Assembly: GCF_036323735.1 (NCBI RefSeq)
Contig: NC_086026.1
Location: 57,382,539-57,446,538 of the forward strand
DNA: 64,000 nucleotides
Direction of reading: 5' to 3'
Source of the DNA: Rattus norvegicus
Lineage: Eukaryota; Chordata; Mammalia; Rodentia; Muridae
Under the pieces are notes generated by a model. That model saw only the letters and a program-made list of their open reading frames with translations, was not told where the DNA came from and ran no database searches. The position numbers were made by a program, and so were the translations under genes. This document shows positions 42,145 to 54,139 of this stretch, in pieces; positions within the stretch are counted from its first letter, which is position 1; each line of letters starts with the position of its first letter.

Positions 42145-43985
42145 GCAGGGGTCGGGGGAGCTCCCCCCGGCGATGGGCAGAGACACCTTGGTGTTGTTCT
42201 TATGTCAGTCAGGGGCAGAGCGGATGGCGGTCTTTTGTTCATCCTAGCTTGATGCCTGGCTTGGTGGCCAAAGATGGTTTACACCTAGGACTCAGAAAAA
42301 TCAAATCAAATTCAGGCAGTGCAGAGCTCGAGCGGGAAGACAGACAGAGACCTGCAGACCAGACATCTGCCCTCCCACACACAGCACAGGTAGGCTATAG
42401 ACACCTGCTTGCCACCATGTCATGCGGTGTGGACAGAGGATGTCATCCAGGTCCCTGCCAGCTCTGTGGCTAGCCTGCAGCGTGAACTACCATAACGCAT
42501 GGGTATGTGGTGGCCAGGGGGAGAGAAAGAGAAATGGTGGTCAGGGGGAGAGAAAGAGAAATGGAGCAGCCGAGCATGATGAAGAAAGATAGAACTGAAG
42601 ACCAGAGGATGGGGAGTGCTGTGAATGGCCAGCCCTGCTGCCTGAGGCCATGGTAAGGTCTGGGTCTGTGGCTACACAGTGGCAGAGGTTGGTGTCCATG
42701 GCTTACATTACCACTAGAGAACATGAAGATGTCCCTGGTTGGGGCAGCTACTGGGGACCATGTGGATATCCAGGGGCTGTGCAGAACTGTCCCTGCCCCT
42801 CACCCCTCACTTGCTATGACACTCTAGAGAGCTGGTCTCATTCTCACTTGCTACAGCACCCCGGAGAGCAGACCCTGTACCTCGCCCAGACAGCACAGTG
42901 GAGTTGACTGCGGGAGGGGTGTATGTGAGCCTGTGCCAGGAGGGTGAGTATGGGAGAGCTATCTGCTGTGGGTTGGTACAGGTGCAGAGGTGACTGTGCC
43001 TCTCCTACCCCTCCCAACCTCCAGCAGTCAGGAAAGCTGACCCCAGGAGTCATCATGGGCACAGGAGAGCTAACCCTGCCTCTCTGCCATGAGGTGGTGT
43101 GAGTAGAGGGGTGATGCCCTCTCCCACTTGCCCCTCGGACCTTCTGCAGTTGGAATAGCTGGTCCTACCCCTCACCAGCTGCAGCACTCAGGAGAGAGGG
43201 ACCCTACACTTTGCCTGGGCAGCACAGTAGAACTGGCCCTGGTGGAAGGGGGTATAGGCGAGTTGGTCCCAAGGGTGAGAGTGTGGGAGAGCTAGCCCAA
43301 CCTCTCCCAGGCTGTAGTACTTGGGAGAGTGGGCCACACACACACACACACACTGGACAGCACAGTGGAGCTGGCTCTGAAGGCATGAGTATGGATGAGC
43401 TGGCCCAAGGGCATGAGAACAGGGGAGAGGACCTAGCCAGAGCTGTGCTCGAGAGCTTACCGTAGTGGTGCACATAAGGGAGAGCCAGTGCGCTGATCAC
43501 TTCAGCTACAACCCAGGCCCAGATCCAGGACTCTGAATTAGCCCACTCCAAAATCTATATCATCTGCAGATGGTTGGGAACACATGAAAGGACCAGTCCT
43601 GCTGATCCAAAGCTGCAGGATCTCCATGACACATGGCAACAACAGGATAACTGGGAGGAGTCCCTGTGAGTCTCCAATATTGATGATGTCACAGAAGCCA
43701 GAGAGTTCAAACCCTACTAGTGACTTATTGCAATAGACATTTGCAAGTGATGACGTTAGACAGAGGGCTACACTGTGGGCCGCACTGTGACACACTACAG
43801 TTTCCACAATGAGATGTTTTCTATGTTTTTTGTTTGTTTGCTTCATCTTTTTCTTTTTGGTTTATTTTGTTTTTTTATTTTTAAGGATGCAAGGGTAATG
43901 AGCAGATATGAGGGGACAGGCAGATGAGTGGAACTGGGGTGCATGATGGGAAACTCACGAAGAATCGATACAAAGTTGAAAGAGA
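42145..43985 (+). repeat. Long rodent interspersed repeat with internal ~130-bp monomers
   Basis: This GC-richer block holds at least three related units (about 42820-42970, 43170-43295 and 43300-43435). They share 'TGCAGCACTC.GGAGAG', 'CTGGGCAGCACAGTGGA' and 'GGGAGAGCTAGCCC'-type phrases. The right part ('GGATCTCCATGACACATGG', 'GTGCATGATGGGAAACTCAC', then an A-rich end) matches a repeat I remember from many rodent loci. The 3' A-rich end favours a non-LTR retroelement; the family name is uncertain. No retroelement protein is recognisable. Confidence 0.5.
42510..42563. repeat. 27-bp tandem duplication
   Basis: Two copies starting GTGGCCAGGGGGAGAG and GTGGTCAGGGGGAGAG, identical at 26 of 27 positions. 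Confidence 0.95.
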
Positions 43986-43989
43986 GAGA

Positions 43990-44112
43990 GAAAAGCCAAC
44001 TGGAGCATGTCACTCTTTTGCCTAAGGCCTTTAGTGGCTCCCAACTGCCTTTAGAATTAGCTTTTTCTGAAAATAAGGCCAGCTCAGTTGTTTGGAAAAC
44101 CTTGTGCTGGCA
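43990..44112 (+). repeat. L2-type LINE fragment
   Basis: 'GCCTTTAGTGGCTCCCAAC', 'TGCCTTTAGAATTAGC' and 'AATAAGGCCAGCTCAG' follow the L2 phrase 'CCTCCAGTGGCTTCCCATCGCC...AGAATAAAGTCC'. Confidence 0.5.
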
Positions 44113-44340
44113 ACAACTAAAAATTAATAGTGTTTTTAAAAATTGCATTTAAAAAGGTTAAATTACCAATTATATGATAAGGACTGACAAATCAAAAGGT
44201 AAGGAAATTAAGAATCCAGATAGTCAGATAGTGTGTTTGGCCCCCTCATCATTTCCAGAAATGGGTCAGCCAACCACAGATTCACGAGAGAATGCAAACA
44301 AGAATCAAATCCCCAAGAGTCTCAAGGTGGGGTGTATAGT
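44113..44340. other. Unique non-coding sequence
   Basis: Short AT-rich stretch between L2 and B1; nothing recognised. Confidence 0.4.
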
Positions 44341-44355
44341 AAGATAGCCATCTTC

Positions 44356-44512
44356 AGCCAGGCAGTGGTGGCACAGGCCTTTAATCCCAGCTCTCTGGAG
44401 GCAGAGGCAGGCAGATCTCTTGAGTTTAAGGCCAGCCTGATCTACAGAGTGATTTCTGACACAGCCAGAGCTACACAGAGAAACCCTGTCTTAAAAAGCA
44501 AAACAAAACAAA
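44356..44512 (+). mobile_element. B1 SINE with intact target duplication, plus orientation
   Basis: 'AGCCAGGCAGTGGTGGCAC', 'GGCCTTTAATCCCAGCTC', 'GGCAGGCAGATCTCTTGAG' and 'GAGAAACCCTGTCTTAAAA' match B1 closely. It is bounded by 15-bp direct repeats AAGATAGCCATCTTC (44341-44355) and AAGATAGCCGTCTTC (44513-44527), one mismatch. It is one of the younger insertions in the window. Confidence 0.93.
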
Positions 44513-44527
44513 AAGATAGCCGTCTTC

Positions 44528-45537
44528 TACAGAAAGCTGGGGGTGGGATATAGGGTGAATCAAACAGCAGATGTTGGATTGCTACCTCAGGAGTTTAGAA
44601 CATGTTCTTAGCCCTGTGAAGATCAGAGCATCAGAAAATAATTTCTCCCCTAGAAATTGTAAGCACAAAATGGCCATCTAATTAACATATGGGATAAATT
44701 CTTTGGAACTGAAAAGGCCATTCGTTGTTGTGAATTTGGTTCACTGTGACCAAACTCTGGGAGTACATGTGGGCAAAACTAAACCCCAATTCGTCTGCTG
44801 AGAAATTGCTTCTAGGTTTCAGAGATGTCTTGGAAATAATGTTCAAGGGCAATCAGCCAAGCACAGTTGAAAACACCAAGGTGCAAGTGAAAATTAGGAG
44901 AGAGAATTCGTTCTAAACAACAGACAGAAGAATAGAGCCACCAGCTCCATAATAATTAACAGAAACACTATGGAAAGCATATGTTTACTCAAAGGTAAAA
45001 AAAGGATTTTAAATTATTTTCATGGGGGCTTCCAAAATAAGATTTCTGGAAATGACCACTAGAACAATAGTGGCTGAGCTAATGGGTTTAACAGGAAACA
45101 GGAATTGGTGAAGCTTACTCAGTATCTGGAGAGTTCTATCCCTGACAGAAAACACGTAAGAGGGATTGAGAGTGAAGAAGCAGATCTGGTCTTTGTTTAA
45201 TTCAAGATTTACATGGATAGGGGAACGAGGCCGAGGCAATGTATGAAGCCACGGAGGCTGCGAGTTTTCCAGGAAATGCTTAAAAGACAGTTTCAAGAGT
45301 CCTTTCAATCCAAACAAAACAAGAAGACAGAAATTGACTCATGAACTTTTCAGGCCCTGCAGATGGTGGAAATCTTAAAAGCAGAGAGAAGACAAACATG
45401 TTGCCTTCAATGAGACGTGGGCTCAGTAACAGCCAACTCTCGAAACCACTACATTGAGAATAAAATCTTAGTACCTCACTGTAGCCCTAAGGTCCCATGT
45501 GCTCCGTGCCTGGCTTCCTTTTCCCATCCGCTCCATT
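44528..45537. other. Unique non-coding sequence
   Basis: About 1 kb with no transposon or exon recognised. Confidence 0.4.
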
Positions 45538-45609
45538 CTTCCCCATCACATACTCGGCGTTCACTGGGTCCCTCTTCCCCATCACATGCTCTGTGTTCAC
45601 TGGGTCCCC
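45538..45609. repeat. 36-bp tandem duplication (two copies)
   Basis: Units starting CTTCCCCATCACATACTC and CTTCCCCATCACATGCTC, 32 of 36 identical. The period is a multiple of three, so the frame 45497-45874 carries a 12-residue repeat without a stop, but no other evidence supports coding. Confidence 0.93.
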
Positions 45610-46351
45610 TTCTTTCCATGACAGATCCCGCCCACTGCTCCATCTGCCCACATCCCTGTCATCTCTGCGTGACCCATTCTTAGCAGTTCTCCAGGGATGC
45701 TTCTTCCAACCAACTCTTGTCGTTCTTTCTCGTCGGATCTTTGCTCTCTCATTTGGCCTCTCCCCTGCTAGACTATACTCCCTAAGTACCAGAACCATTG
45801 CAGCCAGCGTCCTGAAGAACCCACGTACAAGAACTCAAGAGAAAATTTGTGAGGAAGATATTATCCTTCCCTAGGTATATTTCCTTACTTGGTTATGTTT
45901 TTCTTTTTACAGACATAGCAACGTTCCATCTTCTAGGTTGTGTTTTAAATTATCCATATAACAAACTATTCACCATGTGTATAAGCGTCCTTCCATAACT
46001 TCATTTCTGACGCCTTCTTGGTTGTCTATTACGAACATTATTTACTCAAACCACTATGGCTTGCTGTTTAGATTGGGCCTCTAAATCTTGATGTAAATAA
46101 TTCATCTTTCCTTATGACTTAGCAACTGTACCTGAATAAAAATGCAAAGGGGGGGAGACATATATGTACATGTTGAAAATATCTACCTGATATCTCTGTG
46201 CCCCTGACACTAAACTTCCAAGTACAGTCTTATCTTGTTTAATACCTATGACAACTTCATTGCACAAAAAGTAACAATTTTATTAAAAAAAATTTCTCCC
46301 TCACAAATTTTACTCTAATAAATCCAGTCTATCCACATTAGAGTCTTTGTG
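45610..46351. other. Unique non-coding sequence
   Basis: AT-rich; no feature recognised. Confidence 0.4.
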
Positions 46352-46568
46352 TAGGGTATATGTGTGTGTACATGTGCATTGGTATGAATGTATGTAAAGG
46401 GATATCTGTGGATGTGGATACATGTGTATGTGGAGATCAGAGGTCAGTGTCGGGTGTCTTCCTCAATAGTTTTCATCCTACTTTGGGCAGAACCAAGTCT
46501 CTCACTGATTCAGCCAAAGCAGATAAACCATGCCCTCCTGTCTCTTCCTCCCCAGAACTGCTGTGTCT
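46352..46568 (-). repeat. B4-type SINE, minus orientation, truncated
   Basis: A GT/ATGT-rich lead, then 'GAGATCAGAGGTCAGTGTCGG', 'GTGTCTTCCTCAATAG', 'AAGTCTCTCACTGATTCAGCC' and 'CCTCCTGTCTCTTCCTCCCC' match reverse B4. The tRNA-like head is missing. Confidence 0.7.
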
Positions 46569-46777
46569 AGTGCGGAGGAACCAAACTCATGGCTATTGTT
46601 TGTTTCTTTGGTTGATTTTTGCTTGTGAACTGATTTTTAGTATTGCTTTGTATCAGTTTGTAGACAGCCACATTCTTCCAGGTGTTATATAATGGTATAT
46701 TTATGTTATGACACATTTAACTATCATTAGTATTATTATCTAAAATAAGCTCCTAGGTATGTAACTGAACCTTTAAA

Positions 46778-46855
46778 AAGTAGGGTCTCATATGCCCAGG
46801 CTGGCCTCTAACTTGCTGTGTAGCCAAGGAAAGCATGTATCACCACACCTGGTTT
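46778..46855 (-). repeat. B1 SINE fragment, minus orientation
   Basis: 'TAGGGTCTCATATGCCCAGG', 'CTGGCCTCTAACTTGCTGTG' and 'CATGTATCACCACACCTGG' match reverse B1 with a central deletion. Confidence 0.7.
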
Positions 46856-46899
46856 TATATGTTGCTAAGGGAACTGAGAGTAGAGCAAGCCTTTAAACC

Positions 46900-47033
46900 C
46901 TCAAAGCTGGCCCATACCGATCTCTTCCTCCAGAAAGGCCAGGCTTTTCCAAAACAGTTCCATCAACTGGAGAGCAAGTGTTCAAATGCTGGAGACAGTG
47001 GGAGACAATCACATTCAACCCGCCACACTTGGT
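46900..47033 (-). repeat. MaLR LTR fragment, minus orientation
   Basis: 'CCTCCAGAAAGGCCAGGC', 'CCAAAACAGTTCCATCAACTGG', 'GAGAGCAAGTGTTCAAATG' and 'GGAGACAATCACATTCAACCC' match the end of MT-type MaLR LTRs in reverse. No target duplication was found. Confidence 0.5.
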
Positions 47034-47064
47034 AAATAGCTCACCTCAGCAGTTATAGACGTTC

Positions 47065-47325
47065 TCACCCATGACACCTAAAAGTATGGCTTTCCCTACA
47101 CTCGTTGCCAACATCTCATCCCACTTCAGATGTTTGCTGTGGTGGCACAGGAAGGACAGAGTCTTTTCTCTGTCTTTCGCATGTCTTTCATTAGCAATGG
47201 GATCAGTGACCTTTCTGCTCATCCGAAAGCCATTTGGATTTCTTCCTCAATTTCTAATGAGTGGTTGTTCCTTCTCTATTGATGTGCAGGAACTCTTTAA
47301 ATACAAGCCATCTTTCACCTACCCG
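47065..47325 (+). repeat. Ancient mammalian L1 3'-end fragment (L1M-like)
   Basis: 'CACTCGTTGCCAACATCTC', 'GGGATCAGTGACCTTTCTGC', 'GCCATTTGGATTTCTTCC' and 'GTGCAGGAACTCTTTAAATAC' follow the order of old L1 3' sequence. Confidence 0.55.
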
Positions 47326-49166
47326 CCATGCTCTGAGAGCTAAGAGTTTTCATAAATTCAATAGGAAGCCACGTAGTCTAGAACTTGATGTGAATAGGGT
47401 TTTATCCATCTCACTCAGTGAGGCCTCTGGTCCATTTGCTGCAACAGTAACGAAGGTTCCAGTTATAGGACACCGCTCTAGAAGCTACTAGAGGAGTTCC
47501 ACAATATTCACAGTATGGTGTTTCTACAAGCAAAATTAAAAACCCAGTGTGGTCTCGGATTCTTTAACAACTGAAAGCCATTGAGAAAATGGTTTTGCTT
47601 TCTTTTTCCATATCGCTGCTTTCCACATATTTAGAGGCAAAAACAAACAGACAAAACCAACAAAAATAGGAAATAGGAAAAGTAAAGATTTCCTACTCCA
47701 TTGTCCAGTGTGGGTTTTGCACCAGGCAATCCTCATCCTCCTGTGTCTGCATGGGTTTCCCTGTGGAAAGTGTTGTAAAAGCATCGTGGACTCACAAAGC
47801 AGACATGGAGTTAGCAGATGCATCTCCTCACGGAAGGATTAGTCACAGCTATCACCAGCTTGGGCTGTATTTCTCATGATAATGTTTTTCTGACTGTTTA
47901 GCACCTAATAAATCATATATTTATGGAAACAAACATGAAGTCATCTTCGCAAAAAGGCTTTCCTCACTCTCAGATCATAACGGATTGATTGCCCCACTCT
48001 TTCTCTCAGTGCCTTTACAGATTCCTTTGTCCTGTTTGTCACCCACCTGGAGTTCTTTTCGGCCTAAGTGACAAGAGAGGGATCCAAATGAACATTTTAT
48101 CAGATGGCTGATCAGTTGTCTCGGCCATACCCATTGATCATCCATCCATACTTCGTTAATTCGAAATCTTGATTTCGTCATACACCAAGCTTTTATGCTT
48201 TGCGAATTCGTCTTTTGCACGGAGCCTGTTGCTTCATATTGTGACAGACATACCGGCGAGGTTCTGCCTCTCTATACCCCTGTGAGCAGAAGGTGGGTGG
48301 CTTGCCCTGGCCCACATCCTTGGAAAGACTCTCTGTTCATATTTGTTAAGCTTCTTTCATTTTGTAAAATAGAGTATAATTTGATAGTCCTTTACCCAGA
48401 TATATTACAATCAAGCCTGGAGTTTGTTTCTGTAAATGTTTATTTGGTTTATTGAACACTTTATTTTTCTTCTGTTATATATTAGATATTGAACGTTTTT
48501 CTCTTAAATGTCTAAGGAGACACCTAAATTGTTCTCGAAGCTAAGGGCATTTTTAAAGAATCTCTTCCAGGGGAGCAGTTGATATTAGGAATATCAGAAT
48601 GGACTGGGTGAGAGGATCATTCTGAAATACCCTCTGAGAGCAAGTCTTCAGCTGGGGAGGTGGAGGGGAGCAAGTAACAATATCTTGCTTGGTCTCAATG
48701 TTTTTGTCTCCCCAGTTCACGCGTTGAAGTTGAATACCCCGTGAGATGGTATTTGAAATTAGGACGTTAGAAGTAATTAGTTCCTGAGGGTTGGGTCTTA
48801 GAAGAAAAGACACTAATGGCCCGGCTGCTTCCCTCTAATCTTTCCTACATGAGACCAGAGAGGCAAGTAACCTTGACCTTACCTTGAAGCTTCCAGTACG
48901 AGAAGCTTGTTTTAAGCCATCTCTTTAAGCCAAATTCTTGTAGGACTACATCACGGTACCCCTAATTGTATGACAATATCTAACATTAGCTAAGTACCAA
49001 TGGACTGGTACTATTCAAATTTCTGTTCATGCTACAATCAGAATAATTTTATAAATTATCACCATTGCCTTTTCTGATATGAGGAAACTCTGGTTTGGCA
49101 GTTAAATAATGACTTTGTACATAGGTAGGATGTTACAGAATCACAAGAAGAATCCAGCTCTCCTCT
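47326..49166. other. Repeat-poor block, about 1.8 kb
   Basis: No transposon, RNA gene or exon recognised. Confidence 0.4.
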
Positions 49167-49310
49167 GGGCATAGTGATGCACACCTATGACTTTAGAGGC
49201 TGAAGCAAAAGGATTGTAAATTTAAGGACAACTCGGACCACATAATGAACTCAGGGTCAGCCTGAGCTACATAACAAGATATTGTATCTAAAATAAAATA
49301 CAATAAACGA
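49167..49310 (+). repeat. B1 SINE, diverged, plus orientation
   Basis: 'GGGCATAGTGATGCACACC', 'TATGACTTTAGAGGCTGAAGC', 'GGGTCAGCCTGAGCTACATAAC' and 'AAGATATTGTATCTAAAATAAA' are recognisably B1-derived with many changes. Confidence 0.75.
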
Positions 49311-50298
49311 AAACAGAAATCAATTTTAAAGTCTCAGTTTCCTGGTGTTTCAGTATTCTTAATGTCTTTCTGTCTTGAAATTCTATTCTCCCGTGACTCC
49401 AACTAGTGGAAAAGATGTATTCATACACAAAACTGTAAGGTGGACAGTTTATCTTCCGTGTGTCTGTCATACAGATGGACAGGTGTCCTGTGGACCCTGC
49501 CACCCCATCCCTAGCAGTGCCACTGTCCTGTTTCTGCCCCAGGTAATCAGATACCTTGACCAGGGCACCCACTGCTGCGACCTCTGCTATCTCTGCCCTC
49601 AGCTCTGGACATGTCCTTGAACCCTTCCCTTTTCTCTTCATCAAAGTGTCCCTGGCCTTAGAACTAGAAGCCACAGTTTCTGGTAATTTATTCAACTAAA
49701 TTGGGCAGTTGTTAATAAATGCTAATGAATTAATACATCATCCCCACAGAAGCCAGGAAGTGGACCAGTGAAGGGAAAATCGAGTAAAGTTTTGCAACCA
49801 AACGACAAATAAAAATCTGGATTTCCAGATAGTGTGGGATCATCTTCCTCCAGAACCATCCTGAGGAAAAAGAAAGAATTGGTCCAAGGTCTAGCAAAAC
49901 AGGGGAAGACGATGTAAGGGACTAACTGGACCCCCAGATGCCATGGGCGCTGACTCTTCCTGACGTCAAAAACTCGTGACAACCTAGTGGTGAGGGTGGT
50001 GAGATGGAACAGCCCCTGAAGAACTGGAACTCCCAAGAGGAAGGTCTCCTAAAGGCAAAGCAGAGTGTGCTCAGCTTAGACCTGGAGAAACGGTCTCTAG
50101 TCCCTCAGAGTCTCTGCTCCCGGCTCCAGGCTATGGAGATCGAGGATGGTTTCATTTTAGGCTTGCATCACAGCAGATGCAAATGCTCAAGCTTCAAGGC
50201 AGTTCCTGCAGTGTTGCATTAAAAACCTCAGAGAAGAAGCTGGATGCGGATTGGGAGAGCACCCTTATGCGTCCCCTTACAGATGGCAAGGATAAATC
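49311..50298. other. Unique non-coding sequence
   Basis: No feature recognised. Frames of 135 and 104 codons on the minus strand lack known motifs. Confidence 0.4.
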
Positions 50299-50515
50299 TG
50301 ATAGGCTGGAGAGATGGTTCATCCTTTCGGAGCACAGTCTCCTATTGCGGAGAACCCAAGTTGGGCTCCTGGTACTCATGCTGGGCATTATAACAACTGC
50401 AGTTCAACTCCAGGGGCCATGACACCTTTTTCTGGACTGTGCAGACACCTGTGCTTGTGTACACACACCCACGCACATATCCTCACAATTAAAAATACAA
50501 TAAACCTTTAAAAAC
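50299..50515 (+). repeat. B2/B3-family SINE, plus orientation
   Basis: 'TAGGCTGGAGAGATGGTTC', 'AACAACTGCAGTTCAACTCC', 'AGGGGCCATGACACC', 'TTTTTCTGGACTGTGCAG' and the tail 'AATTAAAAATACAATAAACC' run in the order of a full-length copy. Confidence 0.8.
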
Positions 50516-52522
50516 CTAGCTCACTATTATTTTGTTGGCAGATAGGAGGTGAGCAAATGCGAGATACTCTATAGAACTTGTAATTACCACGGTAATACAA
50601 TATCTTCAGAAATCATTGCTGGAGGCTACAGGGTCTCTCGATCCTAGACTTGTCCTTTGATAATACTTGTGGGAAATACAGGAGGCGAAGGCCCAAGTCC
50701 ACCAGAGCCACAGAGATACTCAGTCTGGAGGGGAGGCTCTGGGGTCCCTCCCGCCAGATGCTCCGGACTGTGAATGGCTATATCTGAAGTGATGGACTGC
50801 TCTAAAAATGGAGGATGAGAAAGGATTAATTACCCAATCGAATAAAACCTTTCTGAAGTGGAACCTCTTCCCTATGGGTCCCTCCTGTGTCCCTTTACCC
50901 TCTTGATGACCTGTCGTGTTCTGAGGCTAAAATGATTTTACCGTGAGCAGACACCCTGAGACAGGTGAGAGAAGTATCCCCTCCTCTCGTCATTGAGTGA
51001 GAAACTGAGGCCTGGGGAGGCTTGTCCTAATGTCTGTCTGTCTCCTTAAGACTCAGGATGCTGATTGGAATGGCTTTCCCCTCCCAAGCCCCATTGCATT
51101 GGATAGATGCATTAAAGGCCTCCCCGGAAGACAAACCCTGGCACCAGCAGGTAGCTTTTCATTAATAAAGCAAAAATATAAATCCTCTTGGTGATTCCAG
51201 ATCAGGGCTCGCCCCCTCTCCTTCCCCACCCCCACAGGAATCCACAAACACACTTTTAAATAACAAAAGAAAATTGAGTACCCGATGCAGTTAGCAGAGG
51301 CCCCATGGGGGCTGAGGAGGCCAGAAAAGGAGTCTATTATTTTGCACCTGTCCTGCCCGATAGCTCATTGTGCAGCAGTATTTACTTAAAAAGCGGAGAA
51401 GGAAATCATTATTTGCTCTTAGTCCTTCGATTCCCGTGGCTATGCTCTTTGGAGGGAGTGTTTTATTTTATTTCTTTCTTTTTTCTTTCCCCTCCTCTTT
51501 CCCCATGCTTGAGTTGCAATAGGTAAAAAGCAGCAATGTCTGGTGCATAGGATATGGAGAATGAGCGCCAGAGCCAGGATGGATCCTAGCAGATGTCTGC
51601 ACTGCCTCCTTTCATGTCTGGACAGCTATGAAAGGAAATGAGCTCAAAGGGAGAGTTCCTCTTTCTCGCCATGTCCAAAAGCTGTGTGTGCACTGCACAC
51701 ACCCACCGTCTATGCACGCATGCATCGAGTACACACACACACATAGCCAGACACATGTATGTGCATATAGACAGCATTTATCTCAGCGTATCTTCGTTGT
51801 GCTATGTAATAAAACACGCATGAATATCTTCCACCTCCCTCCTCAAAACCAGAAGAGTTAATGAATGCCGGGGAATAGAGGGGAGGAAGAAAAAAAAGCC
51901 TGCAACCTGGGAGAAAATAAGAACAGAGAAAGAATCTGCCCTCTTTTAAATGCTCTAAGTATCTTCTGGTTACAAATGCCTTTCCCTCTAAATGGCTGTG
52001 TTTGCTCCACTAGATTGGCAGCAATCAGCTTTACAAGTGTTGGGGAAAGATTTACTTGAATAGATGAAAGAAAATTATTCCCTCTTAAATGCCGGCGTCC
52101 ACCACAGATGATGTAGCATTCGCCTGCTTGGCAGAAGGACTGTGCATTTGGAAGAAGCTTGTTTTCTTAGAAATTATGGTCATTGGGCCAGAAGAACAAT
52201 GTCACGACTTGGCTGATGAAAATGTGAGCATTGGAAGTTATAAGGTGTTAAGGACGGTACTTTCAAAGCAGCAAACTTTGAAAGCTTTTTTTGGTAAGCC
52301 CCAAGAACAGTGGACAGAGGGATACGTGGTGTCGCGGAAGATGCTCTCTGTGTTCCAGGAGAAAGTCCATACTAAAAGGGTCTACACCACCATCTTATCC
52401 CAACCCTGCAGCCCTTACCCCCAAAAGGAGAAAAAAATTAGTTTATCTATGTCACATTGTTGTAACAGGTGTACTTTGACTGTCCAGCCCAACCTCCATC
52501 AACGTATTCCATTAATAAATCC
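50516..52522. other. Repeat-poor block, about 2 kb
   Basis: No transposon recognised. Sub-blocks 51090-51450 and 51890-52080 are mixed-composition, repeat-free and carry AT-rich motif clusters ('ATTAATAAAGC', 'TTTACTTAAAAAGC', 'TTAAATGCTCTAAG'). The 166-codon frame 52089-52589 starts here but runs into the next SINE. A short MIR-like phrase occurs near 50985-51020. Confidence 0.35.
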
Positions 52523-52662
52523 ATCTGCTGCCAAGTCTGACAGCCTCAGTTCAATCCCTAGGACCGACATCATGGAAGGAGAACATTGACTCCAGAGTTG
52601 CCTTTTAACTTCTACTACTTTTAACTACTGTACATGTATGCCCACACACATACACACAATAA
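52523..52662 (+). repeat. B3-type SINE fragment, plus orientation
   Basis: 'CTGCTGCCAAGTCTGACAGCC', 'AGTTCAATCCCTAGGACC', 'CATCATGGAAGGAGAACATTG' and the tail 'ACACACAATAAATAGATAATAG' match B3 without its first ~30 bases. Confidence 0.75.
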
Positions 52663-52679
52663 ATAGATAATAGATAGAT

Positions 52680-52734
<55 letters not shown>
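52663..52734. repeat. (GATA)n microsatellite grown from a SINE tail
   Basis: About 15 perfect GATA units continue straight from the AATAAATAGATA tail of the B3, showing how the array started. Confidence 0.97.
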
Positions 52735-54139
52735 GGGCAGGCAGACAGATAAATGTAAAAGAAAGAATGAGAAGCAGCCATGCAGGGGGCCAGGCTTCAG
52801 TCTGGATAGCACACTTTGTAGAGACGATAACACTGCAGCATGAACTGAGGCCTGTGAGGGAGTGAGCCATGCGTGAATTACATTTCGGGAAGAGGTAACA
52901 GTGAGTGCAAGACTGCAAGGAGGAGTTACCCTCGGTGCGTTTGAAAGAATAGCAAAATGGAAGGACAGAAGGAGAAGAAGAAGCAGGAGTTGATGTCAGA
53001 AAGATAATGGGGGTAAAGGGGGAGGTCCCATCCAGCCCAGCCTGTCCCTGTCAGCCACAGTAAGAAACGACGGCTTGAAATAAGGGCAGGAAGAAGATGG
53101 AAGACTGAAGGTTGCCTTGAAGTAGCAAGGAAGGAGAACTGAGACGACAGAGAGTGAACTCTGTTCTGAAGAGAGAAAGACGGGAGAAGCGCTGGAAATC
53201 ACGAAGGGGAAGATGGACAGACGGGAAGTGTGGAGAAACAGAAGGACAAAGGCTGAGGAAGGAGGAGGCAGCATTCATCTCCAGCCGTGAGAAGAAAGCC
53301 AGAGGCTTCATGGAAAACCAGCCCACCCTGGTGAAAATGGAAGGGCTCTACACACAGGAGAAGCCCACAGTTCTAGCCTCAGATCCAGCCGGGTTTCCTT
53401 TCCTTACCCGCAAGCACGCTTGGGAAGATACCAGCTGCCTAAAGCATCAGCTCCCCCAGGGAGAGCTGCCTGGTCCATGGTCTGCAAGGCTAAGTAAGTG
53501 TGGCCACAAGATGCCCCTGGTGCTCAGGAGGCAAGGCTCTAAAAGGAAGACGGCAGGGTTGAGCATCTGTACTTGACTGCTCTAGGGTCAGCACCAGCCT
53601 ACTGTGGGAAAGACAGGCCACACCCCTCCCACAGGCTGGAAAGAGTCCACGCCTGGAGAGTTCGTCCTTCACCTTCTTAGACTACTTCCTCCTTTCCTTT
53701 TTCTATTGTACCTTGGCTAGTGTTTTACTTCAAATAAATTCTTTTGTGACTTTAACTTTTCATCCTTCTGCTTATGTGAGTCTAACTTCGTCGGATGTTT
53801 TCCTCACTGTGTTGCCAAGTTTCTTCCTCTCTCCCTTTTCTCCTGCCTCTGTTCATGTCATCTTCACCCATCACGCCTTCCCTTCCTCTGTCTAACCATA
53901 TTTTTACTTTCTTTTTCTCCTTTCCATGACCCTATCCATTATTTAATTCATTTGCTCTTTTAAAAAAAGTACCCTGAATAATTTTAACTTTATAATACAC
54001 CCCAATTATTTTTGCCATTTTCTATTCCGTGGCCACCGGTGGTATAGAAATCATTTTAATGTATTATAAGCATATTTCTATATCTTGTTGTTGCCCAGTG
54101 GTTTTTCTCCCTGAGTGGTACTGAAGGTTGAGCCCTCCA
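52735..54139. other. Unique non-coding sequence, plus strand purine-rich from 52900 to 53330
   Basis: No transposon recognised. The Lys/Arg-rich frame 53154-53576 (140 codons) reflects the G/A bias and has no known motif. An AATAAA hexamer occurs near 53734. Confidence 0.35.

Noticed and set aside
52089..52589. 166-codon plus-strand frame
   Set aside because: Its 3' part runs into a B3 SINE and the rest has no recognisable motif, so chance is the simpler explanation.
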